Shown: positions 6,827 through 9,921 of the stretch, in pieces
Position numbering within the stretch: the first letter of the stretch is position 1
Layout: each line of letters begins with the position of its first letter
From: Thermoanaerobaculia bacterium
Lineage (GTDB): Bacteria; Bacteroidota; Bacteroidia; Chitinophagales; Saprospiraceae
Assembly (NCBI GenBank): GCA_023151335.1
Contig: JAKLJF010000132.1
Location: 1-9,921, forward strand
Direction of reading: 5' to 3'
DNA: 9,921 nucleotides
The notes under the pieces: generated by a model
Told to the model about the DNA's origin: nothing
Databases searched by the model: none
What the model saw: only the letters and a program-made list of their open reading frames with translations
Position numbers and translations under genes: made by a program

Positions 6827-6971
6827 AGGGGCTTGGGCATGGTTCTTTGCCCGCGAAACCCCACCCCCGGCCCCCCGACCCGCGGTACGGGACAGGCCGG
6901 GTGAGCATTCCGCCCTTAAGTTGATGGCTATGCCCCTTAGGGGAAGGCCGGCATCCAATGTTCTCCGATTT
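6827..6971. other. GC-rich intergenic segment between DUF58 and BatD-like genes
   Basis: This 145-bp gap is the second largest spacer in the operon and is compositionally odd. It has C-runs on the + strand around 6868-6890, short complementary stretches (cccg/cggg around 6888-6900), and the small palindrome ccccttagggg at 6941-6951. No open frame, RNA gene or convincing promoter is seen. It could hold an interspersed repeat, but this cannot be judged from one copy. Confidence 0.35.
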
Positions 6972-7856
6972 TCACCCATGCACCACAATTTTAGCCCGTT
7001 GTTCAAAAAAACGCAACAATGCCTGAACGTACGAGTCGGTTGTCGGAATACTCAGGAAATCGGCCCCGGCGCGGCGAAACAACTCTTCTGTGGTGGCCAC
7101 CCGTTTTTCGAACAGGCGGGTATATTGCCGGCGGAAATCCGGATCGGTGGTGTCGATCCAGGTCATGACGCCGGATTCGGCGTCGGCTACCCGAAGCAGG
7201 CCCACATCGGGCAGCTGGCGTTCCCGCGGGTCCCAGCAGTGCAGGCCAATACAATCGTGCCGCCGGGAAAAAATGCGCAGTGGCGCCTCGTATTGTCCGG
7301 TAATAAAGTCGGACAGGATAAAACAAACGCTGCGTTTGCGCAACACGTTGCGGGCATATTGCAGGGCGCCGGCCAGATCGGTGCCCCGGCCCGCGGGCGC
7401 AAGATTCAACAGTTCCCGGATAATGCGCAGCGTATGCTGCCGGCCCTTTTGGGGCGGAATAAACAATTCCACCCGGTCGGAAAACAGCAGCACGCCCACC
7501 TTGTCGTTGTTGGCAATGGCTGAAAAGGCCAGCACGGCGCAGATTTCCGTCAGCACTTCCTGTTTGAATTGTCCGGTTGTACCGAAAAAAGAAGATCCGC
7601 TGACATCCACCAGCAATACGACCGACAACTCGCGTTCTTCTTCAAATATCTTGACGTGCGGCTCGCCGGTGCGGGCTGTCACGTTCCAGTCGATCATCCG
7701 CACGTCGTCGCCGGGCTGGTACACGCGCACTTCGCTGAACGACATGCCCCGGCCCTTGAAGGCGCTGTGGTAGCCGCCGGTAAAAAAATGGCGGCTCAGG
7801 CCCCGGGTCTTGATCTCGATCTTGCGTACCTTTTTGAGCAGTTCAGCGGTATCCAT
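6972..7856 (-). CDS. DUF58 family protein (VWA-like partner of MoxR ATPase)
   Basis: This 294-residue protein shows the DUF58 signature at about residues 27-62: GGYHSAFKGRGMSFSEVR, then YQPGDDVRMIDWNVTAR. A VWA-like fold follows, starting LLVDVSGSS at about 82-89, with a DxSxS-type metal site (Asp84, Ser86, Ser88) and LSDFITGQ further on. No transmembrane segment or signal peptide is visible, so it is probably cytoplasmic. DUF58 genes usually follow moxR directly and are thought to work with the ATPase in assembling or activating client proteins. Here a secreted protein gene intervenes, with only 19 bp between it and this gene, so all remain in one operon. Length and start (ATG at 7856) agree with the family. 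Confidence 0.92.
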   Translation of the reverse strand: MDTAELLKKVRKIEIKTRGLSRHFFTGGYHSAFKGRGMSFSEVRVYQPGDDVRMIDWNVTARTGEPHVKIFEEERELSVVLLVDVSGSSFFGTTGQFKQEVLTEICAVLAFSAIANNDKVGVLLFSDRVELFIPPQKGRQHTLRIIRELLNLAPAGRGTDLAGALQYARNVLRKRSVCFILSDFITGQYEAPLRIFSRRHDCIGLHCWDPRERQLPDVGLLRVADAESGVMTWIDTTDPDFRRQYTRLFEKRVATTEELFRRAGADFLSIPTTDSYVQALLRFFEQRAKIVVHG

Positions 7857-7860
7857 GTCA

Positions 7861-7877
7861 ATTGCGGATTGCGGATT
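7861..7877. repeat. Short tandem repeat of attgcgg between two operon genes
   Basis: The 19-bp spacer between the unknown secreted protein and DUF58 is made mostly of attgcgg, attgcgg, att, running into the stop codon of the upstream gene (tta at 7876-7878). It is too short to form a hairpin. It is noted because the two big inverted repeats in this window also have arms of short tandem units ending in -att or -gtt. Confidence 0.6.
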
Positions 7878-9327
7878 ATTTTACGAGGTCGGCGATGGGG
7901 TTATCCTTGCGCATATAGGGTTTCAGCGTAGAATAGGGGATGGTCAGTTGTTGCTGGCCGTAAACGGGGTGAAAAACGGTACTGAGTTCGAGGCCGTCGC
8001 GCCGAATGGTAAACATGGTGAATCCCTCCTTGCTCAGCCATTCCCGGAATTTGGGATCGGTGGCGAATTTGGCCATCTTTGGCGACTCTTTGCGGGCGTA
8101 TTCGGCAAACCACTCTTTCGGGTTGAAATTGCGGTTGAACAGGTCGTCGAAGGTGATTTCCTTGCCGGTACGCAAATCAAAATTAAAAGACTGGCCTTCC
8201 GTTTCATTTTGCCAGGATTCAGAAAACGTGAGGTAACCGCAGAAGAGGGTTTCCGTCCAGCAGGTCACTTCATACCAGCAGCTGGCACGCAGGGCGTTTC
8301 GTGTGGCGGGGCCGGTGGCTTTTTTTTGCGCAGCGATAGTGGTTTTACATTGATTTACCCAGTCGCTTACGCGCTGATCGAGCGTTTTGTTACACGCTTC
8401 ACAACGGGTCCGGGGGTAGAAGGCGTCGTAACTGCTGCTGTAATCGGCGTAGTCCAGGCAGCCAACCTGGTAATTTTCCCGCATGGTCATTTTGATGGCG
8501 CGTTTTTCGCCCGATCCTACCCAGTTACATTCAGTGGCCTGGGGCGTTTTCAGGCTGCCCTGCAGGTGGGCTGCGGTTTTGCCGTTGGGCAAAAGGGCTT
8601 GTATCTCGTAATGGTCATCGGGGGAGATTTTACCGGCCAGCGAATACGTTTTATTGTCGGTTTCGATCCACAAATAACCGTTCAGCACACTGTTGTTCAC
8701 CCGCGCCAGCACCATGTCCACCCGGCCATTGTTCCAGCGGGCGACATAGCGGTTGACCCATTTGTTGTCGCCGCAGGGAGCGTTGATCACTTTTTTCGAA
8801 GGGACTTCCTGTGCTTCCAGGCGGCTGCCGAGCGTGTTCGCCGCATTGGTCCAGTCGGCCATTAACTGCTCGCCCTGCAGGGTCCCGGTCAGATGGCCGG
8901 AAACTTCGTTTTTCCCGTCGAGTTCTTCGAGCAGCAGGACCACCCCTTCCAGCGTACCGTTCAGCCGGAACCGTTCCTGGCTTTTGGAATAGGTCAGAAA
9001 GCCGCGGCAATTGCTGCCGTCGTAGCCCAGGGACAGCACGACCTCCGACACATCGTCGAAACGGCCCCGGAAAAACTTGGTCCATTGCAAAACAGCGCCT
9101 TTGTCAAACAGCGCCGCCACCGCCGTGTCTTTGGCCGCGGGACTGGCTGGCAGGGGTTTTGCCGGCGCGGTGGGTTTTGTCACTGCCGGTTTTGCAGTCG
9201 TCTGGTTGTTTTTTTGTGCGGAAAGGGAGGAAGGCAGAAGCAAGAGGGTTGCCATGAGAACAAGGCCCCTGGCAGTATAATGGAAAATATGTTGTAAATC
9301 GGAAGCAAAAACGTTTACTACAGCCAT
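7876..9327 (-). CDS. Unknown secreted protein: duplicated beta domain plus RsiV/DUF3298-like C-terminus
   Basis: This 483-residue protein has a signal peptide with a long n-region (hydrophobic core about residues 21-36, GLVLMATLLLLPSSLS, cleavage near AQ). An Ala/Pro/Thr/Lys linker occupies about 40-66. Two similar segments follow, about 84-165 and 192-278. Both show a pattern of G[FY]L, then a hydrophobic-L-x-G turn, then DGK or NGK, a G-x-L strand and a conserved Trp (ADW / CNW). A Cys-rich stretch at about 290-363 includes a CEAC pair. Residues about 350-475 resemble the DUF3298/RsiV fold (NFDLRTGKEITFDDLF, later IPYSTLKPYM). The start at 9327 is preferred because the internal Met25 would leave no charged n-region. 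It lies 47 bp after moxR and 19 bp before DUF58, an unusual insertion in this operon. Function is not known; it could be an envelope client or sensor of the MoxR/Bat system. Confidence 0.75.
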   Translation of the reverse strand: MAVVNVFASDLQHIFHYTARGLVLMATLLLLPSSLSAQKNNQTTAKPAVTKPTAPAKPLPASPAAKDTAVAALFDKGAVLQWTKFFRGRFDDVSEVVLSLGYDGSNCRGFLTYSKSQERFRLNGTLEGVVLLLEELDGKNEVSGHLTGTLQGEQLMADWTNAANTLGSRLEAQEVPSKKVINAPCGDNKWVNRYVARWNNGRVDMVLARVNNSVLNGYLWIETDNKTYSLAGKISPDDHYEIQALLPNGKTAAHLQGSLKTPQATECNWVGSGEKRAIKMTMRENYQVGCLDYADYSSSYDAFYPRTRCEACNKTLDQRVSDWVNQCKTTIAAQKKATGPATRNALRASCWYEVTCWTETLFCGYLTFSESWQNETEGQSFNFDLRTGKEITFDDLFNRNFNPKEWFAEYARKESPKMAKFATDPKFREWLSKEGFTMFTIRRDGLELSTVFHPVYGQQQLTIPYSTLKPYMRKDNPIADLVK

Positions 9328-9374
9328 CTGGATAAGATTTTCATTTAAAAGAATCCATTCTCCGCTACATCCAT

Positions 9375-9921
9375 CTATGGAACCTCCACCGTGTTCAGAA
9401 TCCTGGTAATAATATCTTCCTGGCTCACATTTTCGGCCTCGGCTTCATAGGTCAGGCCGATGCGATGGCGCAGGACATCGGCGCAGATGGTGCGCACGTC
9501 GTCGGGAATAATATAGCCTCGCCGGTGCAAAAAGGCCATGGCGCGAGCGGCCTGCGCCAAGGCAATACTGGCACGCGGCGAGGCGCCATAACTGATCAGC
9601 GGCGTCAGGTTGCGCAGGCCGTATTGTGCCGGGTCGCGGGTGGCGAATACGATATCGAGGATATATTCTTCTATCTTCTCATCCATGTACACGCGATGCA
9701 AAACCCGACGCGCGCGCAACAACGCTTCGGTACTGACCACGGGGCGGATGTTTGGCTGATCCTCGTTCAGATTGAGGCGAATGATTTCCTTTTCCTCTTT
9801 TTTTTCGGGATAACCGATCTTTACCTTGAGCAGGAAGCGGTCTACCTGGGCTTCTGGCAGGGGATAGGTACCTTCCTGTTCAATGGGGTTTTGCGTGGCC
9901 AGCACCAGGAACGGCTCTTCC
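9375..9921 (-). CDS. moxR: MoxR-type AAA+ ATPase, C-terminal part (5' end outside window)
   Basis: The frame is open to the window edge and reads EEPFLVLATQNPIEQEG from 9920 inward, so the GTG at 9905 is not the start. This is the sensor 1 segment (ATQNP) followed by LPEAQVDRF, the arginine-finger region of MoxR ATPases. The lid domain follows, with sensor 2 (YGASPRASIALAQAARAMAFLHRRGYIIPDDV) and a final LRHRIGLTYEAEA. Walker A and B lie upstream of the window. The visible part, about 182 residues, is what is expected for the C-terminal half of a protein of roughly 320-340 residues. It heads the visible operon and is predicted to be a cytoplasmic hexameric ATPase that works with the DUF58 and VWA proteins encoded downstream. 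Confidence 0.95.
   Translation of the reverse strand, partial: EEPFLVLATQNPIEQEGTYPLPEAQVDRFLLKVKIGYPEKKEEKEIIRLNLNEDQPNIRPVVSTEALLRARRVLHRVYMDEKIEEYILDIVFATRDPAQYGLRNLTPLISYGASPRASIALAQAARAMAFLHRRGYIIPDDVRTICADVLRHRIGLTYEAEAENVSQEDIITRILNTVEVP

Noticed and set aside
6827..7006. Upstream extension of the BatD-like gene to 7006
   Set aside because: The added residues are not hydrophobic or family-like, overlap the end of DUF58, and would bury the clear signal peptide that begins near 6826-6814.
7810..8865. 351-codon + strand open frame
   Set aside because: It lies opposite the secreted operon protein and DUF58 start; it shows no domain and has composition typical of antisense reading.

Overview
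The window is a stretch of moderately GC-rich bacterial chromosome (mid-50s % GC by eye). It most likely comes from a member of Bacteroidota, possibly the Saprospiria/Lewinella-like group. The phylum call rests on the gene content and order of a Bat (Bacteroides aerotolerance) operon, lysine-poor signal peptides ending in AQ/AQS, and the lack of clear Shine-Dalgarno sequences. The class-level guess is inference only.

Layout. Two co-directional + strand genes occupy 1-2774. The first is a secreted M48-like zinc peptidase with a TPR-type region, whose 5' end lies outside the window. The second is a secreted FecR-like/Fn3-like/TPR-like protein containing four and a third copies of a 14-residue repeat. 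They converge on a seven-gene minus-strand operon spanning 9921 down to 2928. In transcription order this reads: moxR AAA+ ATPase (5' end outside), an unrecognised secreted protein with a duplicated domain and an RsiV/DUF3298-like C-terminus, a DUF58 protein, a BatD-like single-pass membrane protein, batA, batB (both VWA with complete MIDAS motifs), and batC (TPR with a Gln-rich tail). The operon ends at batC; no batD or batE follows before the convergent gene.

How the genes may work together. MoxR-type ATPases paired with DUF58 and VWA proteins are thought to act as chaperone-like or metal-insertion systems at the membrane. BatA and BatB would present their VWA domains between transmembrane anchors, the BatD-like protein would add a periplasmic beta domain and a cytoplasmic helical domain, and BatC would supply a periplasmic TPR scaffold. 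The secreted protein between moxR and DUF58 is the least expected member and may be a dedicated partner or client.

The most unusual signal is non-coding. Two intergenic gaps (2775-2927 and 4680-4847) are filled almost edge to edge by inverted repeats whose arms are themselves short tandem repeats (9-bp units in one, 8-bp units in the other) flanking a unique core. They share architecture but not sequence. One sits inside the bat operon and abuts the batB start codon; the other lies between the convergent ends of the operon and the + strand gene. They look like two members of an expanding class of iterated-arm hairpin elements.
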